From the NCBI RefSeq assembly GCF_003003265.1, contig NZ_PVTL01000001.1:496001-560000 (forward strand): a stretch of DNA of 64,000 bases, in the 5' to 3' direction. Each line of letters opens with the position of its first letter. Positions within the stretch are counted from its first letter, which is position 1. A program made the translations under genes and the position numbers. The DNA comes from Glaciihabitans tibetensis (GTDB lineage Bacteria; Actinomycetota; Actinomycetes; Actinomycetales; Microbacteriaceae). The notes beneath the pieces are model-generated. The model made no database searches. It was not told the DNA's origin and saw only the letters and a program-made list of their open reading frames with translations. Below, piece by piece: positions 32,317-44,902 of the stretch.

Positions 32317-32854
32317 GCCGCTGCTGATGGGCTTCGTGGTGGTGTTGCTCCTGCTCCTGCTGGCTCTGATGCTCTTCGGTTGGCGCGCACGCAAGCGCCG
32401 TCAGGCCGGACTCGGGCAACCTGCGCCGGTTCCGGAAGACCTCGGCGCAATTCGGGGCACGTTCGACGGACTGTACGTTGCGACCACACTGGCCGGGGAT
32501 CCGCTCAACCGCGTCGCGGTTCGGGGCCTCGGGTTTCGCGCGCGAGCCCGACTGACAGTCGCGGAGACGGGCGTCGTGCTGGCGCTGCGCGGGGAGCCCG
32601 AGGTCTTCATTCCCGCCGCTGCCCTCCGCGAAGTGACCAGGGCAACCTGGACCATTGACCGCGTGGTCGAACCGGGCGGGCTGGTGCTCGTGGGCTGGAC
32701 CCTCGGGGCCGCCGACGCGCTCCCGCATGCCGACGCTGGCGCCGCGGCCGATGCGCAGACGACCGTCGACAGTTATTTCCGCCTCGAGGCAGCCAACGAG
32801 CTGATCGAAGCCCTCAACCTCATTTTCACCGCACCGACTGGAAGGACGGCCTAG
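32309..32854 (+). CDS. Small membrane protein of the pyrimidine operon, PH-like
   Basis: A 181-residue protein with one N-terminal membrane helix (residues 4-22, [21 protein letters not shown]), a basic stop-transfer RARKRR, and a soluble beta-rich domain ([39 protein letters not shown]) that resembles bacterial PH-like proteins found at this place in other actinobacterial pyr operons. I use the GTG at 32309, overlapping the pyrC stop by 8 bases; an in-frame ATG at 32201 lies inside pyrC. Function unknown; the fixed position between pyrC and carA suggests co-regulation rather than a proven role in pyrimidine synthesis. Confidence 0.82.
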   Translation: MDRPLLMGFVVVLLLLLLALMLFGWRARKRRQAGLGQPAPVPEDLGAIRGTFDGLYVATTLAGDPLNRVAVRGLGFRARARLTVAETGVVLALRGEPEVFIPAAALREVTRATWTIDRVVEPGGLVLVGWTLGAADALPHADAGAAADAQTTVDSYFRLEAANELIEALNLIFTAPTGRTA

Positions 32855-34016
32855 TGGCCCTCGACCCCGCAGTTCTCGTTCTCGAAGATGGCACCCGCTA
32901 CACCGGCCGGGCCTACGGCGCCCGCGGGCGCACCATTGGCGAAGCCGTCTTCGCCACCGGCATGACCGGATACCAGGAGACGCTCACCGACCCGAGCTAC
33001 GCCGGCCAGATCGTCGTCATGACGGCGCCCCACATCGGCAACACGGGGGTGAACAGTGAAGACCCGGAGTCCGCGCGAATCTGGGTGGCCGGATTCGTCG
33101 TGCGCGATCCCTCCCGCGTTGTGTCCAACTTCCGCGCGAACGGCTCCCTCGACGACAACCTCGTCAAGGAGTCGGTGGTGGGAATCAGCGGGATCGACAC
33201 CCGCGCACTGACCCGCCGCCTGCGGGACGCCGGCGTGATGCGCGCCGGCGTATTCTCCGGCGAAGACGCGAGGCTGCCCGCCGAAGAGCAGCTTGCTGTC
33301 GTGCGGTCGGCGGCATCGATGACCGGCCAGAACCTGTCCGGAACCGTGTCGACAACGGTCGCGTACATGCTCCCGGCCGAGGGGGAGCGTATCGGCTCCG
33401 TCGCTGTGCTCGATCTCGGAGTCAAGACCTCAACGCTGCGATACCTTTCGGCTCGCGGCTTCGACGTACACGTGCTCCCGCAGGCGGTCACCTTCGCCGA
33501 GATCCAGGCTCTCCAGCCGAGCGCCGTGTTCTACTCCAACGGCCCCGGAGACCCCGGCGCCAGCGACGCACACGTCGAGCTGCTCCAGGCGGTACTCAAA
33601 GACGGCCTGCCGTTCTTCGGCATTTGCTTCGGTAACCAGCTCCTCGGCCGTGCTCTCGGCTACGGCACCTACAAACTCCCCTTCGGTCACCGCGGCATCA
33701 ACCAGCCGGTAGTGGACGTGGTCACCGGACGCACCGAGATCACCAGCCACAACCACGGTTTCGCCGTCGATGCCCCCATCGGAGAGATCTCGACCTCGCC
33801 GGCCGGGTTCGGTCGCGTCGAGGTCAGTCACGTCAACCTCAACGACAACGTCGTCGAGGGACTCAACGCCCTCGACATTCCGGCCTTCTCCGTGCAGTAC
33901 CACCCGGAGGCAGCCGCCGGCCCCCACGACAGCAACTACCTGTTCGACCGGTTCCGCGACATGGTTCTTGCCAACCCGCGCGAATCAGGAACGACCACCG
34001 GAACGGAAAGCAAGTA

Positions 34017-34017
<1 letters not shown>
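32854..34017 (+). CDS. carA: Carbamoyl-phosphate synthase small subunit
   Basis: Glutaminase subunit feeding ammonia to CarB. The 387-residue protein begins [18 protein letters not shown], has [18 protein letters not shown] in the N-terminal domain, and a class I amidotransferase domain with the nucleophile Cys258 in [16 protein letters not shown] and the histidine-glutamate pair in [14 protein letters not shown]. It starts with GTG overlapping the preceding stop by one base and its own stop overlaps carB by one base. Confidence 0.98.
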
Positions 34018-37306
<3,289 letters not shown>

Positions 37307-37310
<4 letters not shown>

Positions 37311-38152
37311 GCGGCTCGTTCGGTGAACGCCTGAGCGCAGCGTTCGAGCGCGCTGGCCACCTCTGTGTGGGGATCGACCCGCACCCCTACCTGCTCGAGC
37401 GCTGGGGCCTTTCCGATTCGGCTGCGGGAGTGAGGGACTTCGGGCTGCGTGTGGTGGATGCCGCGTCCGCACGCGCCGGCATCGTCAAGCCACAGGTGGC
37501 GTTCTACGAGCGCCACGGCTCGGCTGGTTTCGCGGCCCTCGAGGACGTGCTCGCCGCAGCGCGCTCCGCGGGGCTGCTGGTGATCGCCGACGCCAAACGT
37601 GGGGATCTCGGCACCAGTGTCGAGGCCTACGGGCAGGCCTGGCTCACGCCGGGGAGCCCGCTCGAAGCGGATGCACTGACCGTGAGCGCCTTCCAGGGTG
37701 TCGGCTCGCTTGAAGCACCCGCCGCCCTGGCGATCGCCGGCGGAAAGGGGCTTTTTGTGCTGACCGCGACCTCCAACCCGGAGTCCGTGGGCATCCAGAC
37801 CGCCGTAATTGCTCGCGGAGAACAAGCCGGTCGCAGCGTTTCCGCGAGTATCGTGGCAGAGGTGAATAGTTGGAATCGAAAGCCGCTCGGAGACATCGGT
37901 GTTGTGATCGGCGCAACGGTGGCTCTGGGTGACTACGGCCTTTCCGACTCCGACCTGGCGGCGACGCCCATTCTCGCTCCGGGATTCGGCCATCAGGGTG
38001 TCGGATTCGATGCCCTCCACACTGTCTACGGGAGCGCCGCGCACAACGTTGTGGTGAGCTCATCCCGCGCCATCCTTGATGCCGGCCCCGACGGAATCAC
38101 GGATGTAATCCGGGCGCAGACCAGACAACTTGCTGAGGTGTTTTCCGCGTGA
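37307..38152 (+). CDS. pyrF: Orotidine 5'-phosphate decarboxylase, type 2
   Basis: Decarboxylates OMP to UMP, the last step of the pathway encoded here. The 281-residue length and motifs ([70 protein letters not shown]) place it in the longer type 2 family found in mycobacteria rather than the 230-residue type. It starts with GTG in a GTGA overlap with carB and ends in an overlap with the next gene. pyrD and pyrE are not in the window. Confidence 0.96.
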
Positions 38153-39051
38153 GTCCCCGTCCCACCCCGCCAGAAGTTGACCGCGTCGCAGCGTCGCGAG
38201 CGGCGATTGCCGCCCGACGTGCGCGCGCCGCCGTGAAGAACGCGGTTGCGACCCGCACCCGCACCGCCACCGACGTGGCCGAGACGGCCTGGACCGAGCC
38301 TGAATCACCCGAGGCGACCCTGCGGGTGCGCGAGTTGCTGACCAGTGTGCCCACGCTCGGGCCGACCCGCGCAGCCCGGGTGATGGCCCAGCTGGGCATC
38401 GCCGAATCCAAGCGGGTCGGTGGCCTGGGCGTACGTCAGCGCGGCAAGCTGCGCAGCTACCTGATGCGACGCGAAGGGGGAGTGGAGCCGCGCAGGCTCG
38501 TCGTTCTCGCCGGTCCCACCGCCGTCGGTAAGGGCACCGTCTCGGCGTACATTCGGGAGAACTACCCCGACATCCTGCTCAGCGTGTCTGCTACCACCCG
38601 AGCGCCGCGCCCGGGTGAGGTTGAGGGCGTTCATTACTATTTCGTCTCCGACGCCGAATTCGACCGGATGATTGCGGAGCAGGAGTTGCTGGAATGGGCC
38701 ACGGTTCACAACTCCTACCGCTATGGCACGCCGCGACCGCCGATTGACTCCGCGTTGGCCGAGGGCAAGAGGGTATTGCTCGAGATCGACCTGCAGGGAG
38801 CGCGCCTCGTGCGCGAAGCGATGCCGGAGGCCGTGCTGGTGTTCCTGCTGCCGCCGACATGGGACGAGCTGGTGCGCCGGCTGATCGGCCGGGGCACAGA
38901 ATCCGGGCCGGAACAGACCCGGAGGCTCGAGACCGCAAAGGTCGAGCTGGCGGCGCAGGACGAGTTCGATTACAAGGTTGTTAACCGCGAAGTCGCCCAA
39001 GCCGCCCAGGAAGTCGTAGACTTGACGTTGGTGCCTGCTGCCTCTCGCTGA
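38149..39051 (+). CDS. gmk: Fusion of mIHF DNA-binding domain with guanylate kinase
   Basis: One 300-residue frame carries two proteins that are separate and adjacent in many actinobacteria. Residues 1 to about 105 match mycobacterial/streptomycete integration host factor: the [15 protein letters not shown] helix, then [20 protein letters not shown] and [18 protein letters not shown], the DNA-binding helix-two-turn-helix. Residues from about 115 are guanylate kinase (GMP to GDP): P-loop GPTAVGKGT at 122-130 with Lys128, [21 protein letters not shown], and [21 protein letters not shown]. There is no stop or second start with a ribosome-binding site between the domains. Start overlaps the pyrF stop through GTGA. 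A fused protein could bind DNA and phosphorylate GMP, or be processed; this is not shown by sequence. Confidence 0.92.
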   Translation: MSPRPTPPEVDRVAASRAAIAARRARAAVKNAVATRTRTATDVAETAWTEPESPEATLRVRELLTSVPTLGPTRAARVMAQLGIAESKRVGGLGVRQRGKLRSYLMRREGGVEPRRLVVLAGPTAVGKGTVSAYIRENYPDILLSVSATTRAPRPGEVEGVHYYFVSDAEFDRMIAEQELLEWATVHNSYRYGTPRPPIDSALAEGKRVLLEIDLQGARLVREAMPEAVLVFLLPPTWDELVRRLIGRGTESGPEQTRRLETAKVELAAQDEFDYKVVNREVAQAAQEVVDLTLVPAASR

Positions 39052-39082
39052 TAGGCACCCGATTTCTGTGCAGGCGCCGTGG

Positions 39083-39088
39083 TATTTT
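39083..39088 (+). promoter_or_regulatory. Candidate -10 hexamer TATTTT for rpoZ
   Basis: TATTTT in the 89-base gap after gmk fits TANNNT and lies 52 bases before the rpoZ GTG. No -35 was identified. Support is limited to the match and position. Confidence 0.3.
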
Positions 39089-39140
39089 CAGGCACCGCGC
39101 CGCACCATCAGTACTTTTCGTAACGAACCAAGGAGTCCCC

Positions 39141-39401
39141 GTGGCTGACAAGCAGACCGGAATCATCGACCCGCCCATCGACGAGCTACTCTCGAAGGTC
39201 GATTCCAAGTACGCCCTGGTGATCTTTGCCTCCAAGCGTGCACGCCAGATCAACGACTACTACGCCGACCTCCACGAGGGAAGCTTGTTCGACAACGTCG
39301 GACCCCTCGTCGATTCGACCATCGACGACAAGCCGCTCTCCGTCGCACTGCGCGAGGTCAACGAGGACAAGCTCGTTCTGACCTCGTTGATCGAAGAGTA
39401 G
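39141..39401 (+). CDS. rpoZ: DNA-directed RNA polymerase omega subunit
   Basis: Small subunit that assists beta-prime folding and holds one ppGpp site in some bacteria. The 86-residue protein has the family core [28 protein letters not shown] and ends with a leucine-rich helix. GTG start at 39141 with AAGGAG at 39130-39135, a good spacing. Placed after gmk and before coaBC, the usual order in many bacteria. Confidence 0.96.
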   Translation: MADKQTGIIDPPIDELLSKVDSKYALVIFASKRARQINDYYADLHEGSLFDNVGPLVDSTIDDKPLSVALREVNEDKLVLTSLIEE

Positions 39402-39473
39402 TCAGGCACGTCCCTGCACTCTGGTGCTGGTGCTGACAACGGCGCCACCCCCGACTCCGGCGGAACGGATTCC

Positions 39474-40739
39474 GTGTCCCTGAACATCGTTGTCGGTGTG
39501 ACCGGGGGAATCGCGGCCTACAAGGCCGTCGGTGTCGTACGGCTTCTGGTGCTGGCCGGGCACCGGGTGCAGGTCATCGCAACCGAGGCCGCCCTGCGCT
39601 TTGTGGGGAAGCCCACGTTCGAGGCGATCAGTCGTAATCCCGTGCACACCGACCTGTACGAGGGTGTCGCCGAGGTGCGCCACGTCGCCCTCGGGCAGGG
39701 CGCGGACCTCATCCTCGTCGCCCCGGCTACCGCAAACTCCATCGCCAAGCTGGCGGCAGGGCTTGCCGACGACCTGCTCGGCAACACAATCCTCGCGAGC
39801 ACCGCACCTCTACTTCTGGCCCCGGCCATGCACACCGAGATGTGGCGTAACGCCGCAACCGTCGCCAATGTGGCGCTGCTTCGCCAGCGCGGGGTGCATT
39901 TCGTGGGCCCCGGCGTTGGTCAGCTGACCGGCAAGGACTCGGGCGAAGGCCGCATGTCCGAACCCGAAGAGATCGTCGCCGCGGCTGTGGCACTCGGTAA
40001 TGACGAGGCAGCGCGTTCGAACGGCGACCTCGCGGGCCTGCGGGTGCTGGTCACGGCCGGAGGAACGCGAGAGCCGCTGGATCCCGTACGGTACATCGGC
40101 AACCGCTCCAGCGGCAAGCAGGGCGTCGCGTTGGCGACCGCTGCCACCGAACGCGGTGCCACCGTGCACCTGATCGCGGCCAACGTTGAGGTCGATCTCG
40201 CTCCTCTGCTTGGCCTGCCCCGCCTGACGGTCACGCGGGTGAGCTCGACCGCCGAGTTGGCCACCGCCGTCCACACGGCCGTGGTCGAGTCCGATGCCGT
40301 CATCATGGCAGCGGCCGTCGCCGACTACCGACCCGAGACGGTCGCTGAGGCGAAGATCAAGAAAGACTCCCAGGGCGACCGGCTCGAGCTGACGCTCGTG
40401 AAGAACCCCGACATCCTCGCCGACATCGCCGCGGCACGAGCCGAACGACACGCTGGCACCGAGCCGCAACCCGATCTCACGATCATCGGGTTCGCTGCCG
40501 AAACAGAAACCGACCGCGACCGCCTGCTCACGCTCGGGCGAGCCAAGGTTGTGCGCAAGGGAAGCGACTATCTGGTCCTCAACACCGTCGGGTGGAGCGC
40601 AGGGTTTGCAACGGACGTCAACACCGTAATTCTTCTCAGTAACGCCGGGGATATAGTTGGCGAGGCGTCCGGAGGTAAACGGGAGGTAGCAGATCGCATC
40701 CTTGATCTGTTGCGCCTCAAGCACGCGCCACAACCGTGA
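39474..40739 (+). CDS. coaBC: Bifunctional phosphopantothenoylcysteine decarboxylase / phosphopantothenate--cysteine ligase
   Basis: Two consecutive steps of coenzyme A synthesis in one protein. The N-terminal flavoprotein CoaC half has VVGVTGGIAAYKAVG, the catalytic histidine in EVRHVALGQGADLI, and PAMHTEMWRN; the C-terminal CoaB half has VTAGGTREPLDPVRYIGNRSSGKQG and KIKKDS. The 421-residue protein contains no cysteine at all: the substrate-loop Cys of E. coli Dfp (ACG motif) is replaced by QLTGKDSGEGRM. It starts with GTG at 39474. Related actinobacteria may share this loop; check before assuming loss of function. Confidence 0.95.
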   Translation: MSLNIVVGVTGGIAAYKAVGVVRLLVLAGHRVQVIATEAALRFVGKPTFEAISRNPVHTDLYEGVAEVRHVALGQGADLILVAPATANSIAKLAAGLADDLLGNTILASTAPLLLAPAMHTEMWRNAATVANVALLRQRGVHFVGPGVGQLTGKDSGEGRMSEPEEIVAAAVALGNDEAARSNGDLAGLRVLVTAGGTREPLDPVRYIGNRSSGKQGVALATAATERGATVHLIAANVEVDLAPLLGLPRLTVTRVSSTAELATAVHTAVVESDAVIMAAAVADYRPETVAEAKIKKDSQGDRLELTLVKNPDILADIAAARAERHAGTEPQPDLTIIGFAAETETDRDRLLTLGRAKVVRKGSDYLVLNTVGWSAGFATDVNTVILLSNAGDIVGEASGGKREVADRILDLLRLKHAPQP

Positions 40740-40760
40740 AATACCCGCTGGAGCCACAGA

Positions 40761-41957
40761 ATGAGCAGTAGTCTGCGCCTGTTTACGTCCGAGTCCGTCA
40801 CCGAAGGACACCCAGACAAGATCTGTGATCAGATCAGTGACAGCATCCTCGACGCCCTGCTTACCGAAGACCCGCACGCGCGGGTTGCGGTAGAAACTCT
40901 CGTCACGACCGGGCTGGTGCACGTCGCCGGTGAGGTAACTACCAGCGGGTACGTCGACATCCCCTCGATCGTCCGAAAGCGCATCTCCGACATCGGATAC
41001 AACTCCTCCGACGTGTGGTTCGACGGTCGATCCTGCGGGGTCTCCGTCTCGATCGGCGGGCAATCTCCCGATATTGCCCAGGGAGTCGACAACGCCATCG
41101 AGAGCCGCGAAGAGTCGAGCGTCGACGCGGACGACCTCCAGGGCGCCGGTGACCAGGGAATCATGTTCGGCTACGCCTCCACCGAAACGCCAGAGTTTAT
41201 GCCTGTGCCGATCTGGATCGCCCACCGGATGGCAGAACGCCTCGCCGAAGTGCGCAAGACCGGGCTGGTCGACTACCTCCGTCCCGACGGCAAGACCCAG
41301 GTCACTGTCGGATATGAAGGAACGCAGCCCCGCACGGTGGAGACCGTCGTTCTGTCCACGCAACACTCGCCACTCATTTCCACGGCAGACCTCCGCGTCG
41401 AGATGGAACGTCTGGTCATCCGCCCGGTGCTCGAGCGAATCGGGCTCACCTCCGCCGACGCCCGCATCCTGGTGAACCCCACGGGTATCTTCCACATCGG
41501 CGGTCCCCAGGGCGACGCGGGCCTCACGGGCCGCAAGATCATCGTGGACACGTACGGTGGCGCGGCACGGCATGGCGGCGGCGCCTTCAGCGGCAAGGAC
41601 CCGTCGAAGGTGGACCGCTCCGCCGCGTACGCGATGCGCTGGGTTGCCAAGAACGCGGTGGCTGCCGGGCTTGCTGATCGCCTCGAGGTTCAGGTCGCGT
41701 ATGCGATCGGTAAGGCTTCGCCGGTTGGTCTCTACGTGGAGAGCTTTGGCACCGGCCATGTCGACGACGAGACCATCACCCGCGTTATTCGTGAGGTGTT
41801 CGACCTGCGACCGGGCGCGATCATTCGCGACCTCGACCTGCTGCGGCCCATCTACGCGGCAACCGCGACCTACGGACACTTCGGTCGCGAGCTGCCGACG
41901 TTCACCTGGGAAAACCTCGACCGCGTGGACGCCCTCCGCGACGCAGCCAAGCTGTAG
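40761..41957 (+). CDS. metK: S-adenosylmethionine synthase
   Basis: Makes SAM from methionine and ATP. The 398-residue protein shows the hallmarks [32 protein letters not shown], and [19 protein letters not shown], plus [11 protein letters not shown]. Starts with ATG after GGAG at 40750. It follows coaBC by 21 bases and precedes priA by two, so it is likely part of the same transcript. No SAM riboswitch fits in the short upstream gap. Confidence 0.98.
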   Translation: MSSSLRLFTSESVTEGHPDKICDQISDSILDALLTEDPHARVAVETLVTTGLVHVAGEVTTSGYVDIPSIVRKRISDIGYNSSDVWFDGRSCGVSVSIGGQSPDIAQGVDNAIESREESSVDADDLQGAGDQGIMFGYASTETPEFMPVPIWIAHRMAERLAEVRKTGLVDYLRPDGKTQVTVGYEGTQPRTVETVVLSTQHSPLISTADLRVEMERLVIRPVLERIGLTSADARILVNPTGIFHIGGPQGDAGLTGRKIIVDTYGGAARHGGGAFSGKDPSKVDRSAAYAMRWVAKNAVAAGLADRLEVQVAYAIGKASPVGLYVESFGTGHVDDETITRVIREVFDLRPGAIIRDLDLLRPIYAATATYGHFGRELPTFTWENLDRVDALRDAAKL

Positions 41958-41959
41958 CC

Positions 41960-43930
41960 ATGGCCTCGGCATCCATCGCGAGGGTGCTGGTCGATTCGCC
42001 GCTGCCGCAGCTCGACCGTCTCTTTGACTATCGAGTGCCGGAAGAGCTCCGCGAGCTCGCTGTGCCCGGCGTGCGCGTGCGGGTGCCGCTTCGCTCCGCC
42101 GGACGGGTTGCGGACGGCTTTCTGATCGAGCTGGTGGACAGCGGTGACTACACCGGTGTGCTCAGCGACCTCGAGTCCGTCGTCTCCCCGATTCAGGTGC
42201 TCACCCCAGAAACCTATGCGGTTGCGCGCCGCGCCGCAGACCGCGCCGCGGGCTCTGCCACGGACATCGTTCGCCTCGCCGTTCCCGGCAGGCAGGTGCG
42301 CGTGGAGAAAGCCTGGCTCACCGCGGGGGAGGCTCCTTCGCTGCCACCGGTGGTCGCCCAGAAGCTCGAGTTTTACCCGCTCGGAGTTCTCGAGAGCGCC
42401 GTGGTCGACGGACACCGTCTCGCCGTGGACGCTGTGCCGCTGGTAGCCGAACTCGCGGACAACGTGTGGGTCGGGCAGTGGGCGGTGACCATGGCCGCCG
42501 CCGCCGCGCTCTCGCTTGAGGCGGGCAAGTCGGCGATCCTCGCGGTGCCCGACTACCGGGACCAGGAACAGCTGATGGCGGCGCTGCACGCCGTCCTTCC
42601 ACCGGACCGGGTCGTGCGGATGGACGCGCGGCAGTCGAACCCTGACCGCTACCGCGCCTTCCTGCGCTGCCTCGGGCCCACCCCGCTGGCGATCGTCGGA
42701 AACCGCTCGGTGGTCTACGCGCCAGCACCCAAGCTCGGCCTGATCGCGGTCTGGGACGATGGCGATCCGCTGCACGGCGAACCGCTGAGTCCTTACGTGC
42801 ACACCCGGGATGCCGCGCTGGTTCGCCAGGAGCAGCAGAACTGTGCCCTGCTGTTTGTCGGGCACTCGCGCTCCACCGAGGTGGAGCGACTCGTCGAGCT
42901 GGGCTTTCTCACGTCGGTTTCGCCCGTGCCCGCGATACGCCCCCGGGTCATTCCCTCGGCGCAGCAGACATCCACCGACCGGCTCGCGGCGCAGGCCCGC
43001 ATTCCCTCGATCGCCTGGCGTGAAGCGAAGGCCGCCCTCGAACATGGGCCGGTGCTGGTTCAGGTGGCGCGTCCCGGGTATGCGCCGCGATTGGCCTGTG
43101 TGGACTGCGGCCAGTCCGCGCGCTGCCTTGTCTGCGAAGGTCCGCTCGGGCAGAAGTCCGCACGGTCGACCCCCGCCTGTGGGTGGTGCGGAGCCCTTGC
43201 CGTCGACTGGAAATGCGACAACTGCGAGGGGGAGCGGCTTCGTTTCGTCGGCGCAACCGCTGGACGCACGGCGGAGGATCTGGGGCGCGCCTTCCCGGGA
43301 GTGCGGGTGATCATCGCGGACGGGGAACGCCCGATTCTCACGGTGGGTCCCGAGCCTGCCCTGATCATCGCCACGCGCGGCGCCGAACCCATCGCGGCCG
43401 GAGGCTACCGCGCGGTGCTGCTGCTCGATGGCGAGCGGATGGTCGCGCGGGAGAGCCTGCGCGTGGGGGAGGACTGCCTGCGCTGGTGGTCGAACGCGAC
43501 CGCGCTGGCCGCCAGGGGCGCTCCCACCGTGCTGGTGGGCGTGGGCGGGGCGCTCGCCTCGGCGCTGGCCACCTGGCGGCAGGCGGCGTACGCGAGTGCA
43601 GAACTCGCCGATCGCAGACGGTTGCGGTTTCCGCCCGCCGTGCGCGTCGCGACCCTCACCGGCGCGCTCGACGCCGTGACGGGTGCTCTCGGCACGCTCG
43701 CGGTCGCACCAGAAGACATCCTCGGCCCCGTCGACACCGAGCCCGGATCGGTGCGCACGATTGTTCGCTTCGACTACGCCGCCGGACAGGCGGTCGCGGC
43801 GGCTCTACGCGCGGAGGTAATCCGAAACGCCACATCGCGGCGGCGCGCAGCGGCGGTCAAGGGCCCGCGCCCGCCGCTGCCGCCGTCACTGCGGGTGCGG
43901 TTCGACGACGTCGAACCGTTCGCGCAGTGA
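41960..43930 (+). CDS. priA: Primosomal protein N' PriA, ATPase-degenerate actinobacterial form
   Basis: Replication restart protein. The N-terminal DNA-binding domain (ARVLVDSPLPQLDRLFDYRVP) and the zinc-binding region with eight cysteines in four CxxC pairs (CVDCG, CLVC, CGWCG, CDNC) are present. The helicase core is broken: the Walker A lacks the GxxxxGKT form (only LEAGKSAILAVPDY remains) and the DEAH box reads VWDDGD. Actinobacterial PriA proteins of this type are annotated as probable restart proteins and are expected to lack ATP-driven unwinding. Length 656 is below E. coli PriA (732). It starts two bases after metK. Confidence 0.9.
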   Translation: MASASIARVLVDSPLPQLDRLFDYRVPEELRELAVPGVRVRVPLRSAGRVADGFLIELVDSGDYTGVLSDLESVVSPIQVLTPETYAVARRAADRAAGSATDIVRLAVPGRQVRVEKAWLTAGEAPSLPPVVAQKLEFYPLGVLESAVVDGHRLAVDAVPLVAELADNVWVGQWAVTMAAAAALSLEAGKSAILAVPDYRDQEQLMAALHAVLPPDRVVRMDARQSNPDRYRAFLRCLGPTPLAIVGNRSVVYAPAPKLGLIAVWDDGDPLHGEPLSPYVHTRDAALVRQEQQNCALLFVGHSRSTEVERLVELGFLTSVSPVPAIRPRVIPSAQQTSTDRLAAQARIPSIAWREAKAALEHGPVLVQVARPGYAPRLACVDCGQSARCLVCEGPLGQKSARSTPACGWCGALAVDWKCDNCEGERLRFVGATAGRTAEDLGRAFPGVRVIIADGERPILTVGPEPALIIATRGAEPIAAGGYRAVLLLDGERMVARESLRVGEDCLRWWSNATALAARGAPTVLVGVGGALASALATWRQAAYASAELADRRRLRFPPAVRVATLTGALDAVTGALGTLAVAPEDILGPVDTEPGSVRTIVRFDYAAGQAVAAALRAEVIRNATSRRRAAAVKGPRPPLPPSLRVRFDDVEPFAQ

Positions 43931-43972
43931 GCCGCGTACAACGACCCCGCGCGGACAGGGAAGAATGGACGG

Positions 43973-44902
43973 ATGCCGTCCCTCTCCCTCGTTTTCGCCG
44001 GAAGCCCCGCTGCCGCCGTTCCGAGTCTTCGTCGCCTCGCAGCGAGCCAGCACACCGTACGCGCGGTGGTGACCCGTTCGGATTCTCCGCAGGGCCGACG
44101 GGCCGTCCTCACGCAGACGCCCGTCGCAGACGTCGCGGACGAACTCGGGCTCCCCACGATCAAAGCGAACCGGCTTGCCGGAGAGGCAACCGAGGCCATC
44201 GCCGCGCTCCAGCCCGACCTCGGCGTGATCGTCGCCTACGGCGGCCTCGTGCGCGAACCGCTGCTCAGCACGCCCCGCCTCGGGTGGATCAACCTGCACT
44301 TCTCCCTGCTCCCGCGCTGGCGGGGTGCCGCGCCCGTGCAGCGCGCCATCATCGCTGGGGATGACCTGACGGGGGCGACCGTCTTCCAGCTCGTTCCTGA
44401 GTTGGACGCCGGGGACGTGTTCGGCCAGCTGACGCAGCCGATCGGGCGGGTGGAAACGGCGGGACACCTGCTGGAGTCGCTGTCCGATTCCGGCGCAGAG
44501 CTGCTCCTGCGCGTGGTCGACGCGCTGGCCGACGGGTCCGCGCGAAGCGAGGCGCAGTCTGGCGACGTTACCCTCGCGCCGAAGCTCACGCTCGCAGATG
44601 GCCAGATCGACTGGGCCAAAGATGCCCACAGCATCGTGAACCTCATCCGCGGGGTGACCCCCGAGCCGGGAGCGTTCACCACCCTCGACGGCGTCCGGGT
44701 GAAGGTTCTCGACGCGACGCTCGCCAGGGATAGCGCCCCTCTCGCACCCGGCAACATCCACCTTGATTCAAAGGCAGTCCTCGTGGGGACCGCCACCGAC
44801 CCAGTTCACCTCGTTGTTGTGCATCCCGCAGGCAAGAAGGCCATGGCGGCCACGGACTGGTGGCGCGGCAGACCCGCGGGAAGCGGAACGGTAGCAGTAT
44901 GA
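43973..44902 (+). CDS. fmt: Methionyl-tRNA formyltransferase
   Basis: Formylates initiator Met-tRNA. The 309-residue protein has the formyltransferase motif LGWINLHFSLLPRWRGAAPVQ with the catalytic Asn-x-His, followed by DDLTGATVFQLVPELDAGDV containing the catalytic aspartate, and a C-terminal OB-fold. N-terminus LVFAGSPAAAVPSLR. The ATG lies 42 bases after priA; AAGAAT ends six bases before it and may be a poor -10 of a leaderless message. Its stop overlaps rsmB. Confidence 0.96.
   Translation: MPSLSLVFAGSPAAAVPSLRRLAASQHTVRAVVTRSDSPQGRRAVLTQTPVADVADELGLPTIKANRLAGEATEAIAALQPDLGVIVAYGGLVREPLLSTPRLGWINLHFSLLPRWRGAAPVQRAIIAGDDLTGATVFQLVPELDAGDVFGQLTQPIGRVETAGHLLESLSDSGAELLLRVVDALADGSARSEAQSGDVTLAPKLTLADGQIDWAKDAHSIVNLIRGVTPEPGAFTTLDGVRVKVLDATLARDSAPLAPGNIHLDSKAVLVGTATDPVHLVVVHPAGKKAMAATDWWRGRPAGSGTVAV

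Noticed and set aside
40740-40760. SAM riboswitch before metK
   Set aside because: Only 21 bases separate coaBC and metK, too short for any known SAM riboswitch.
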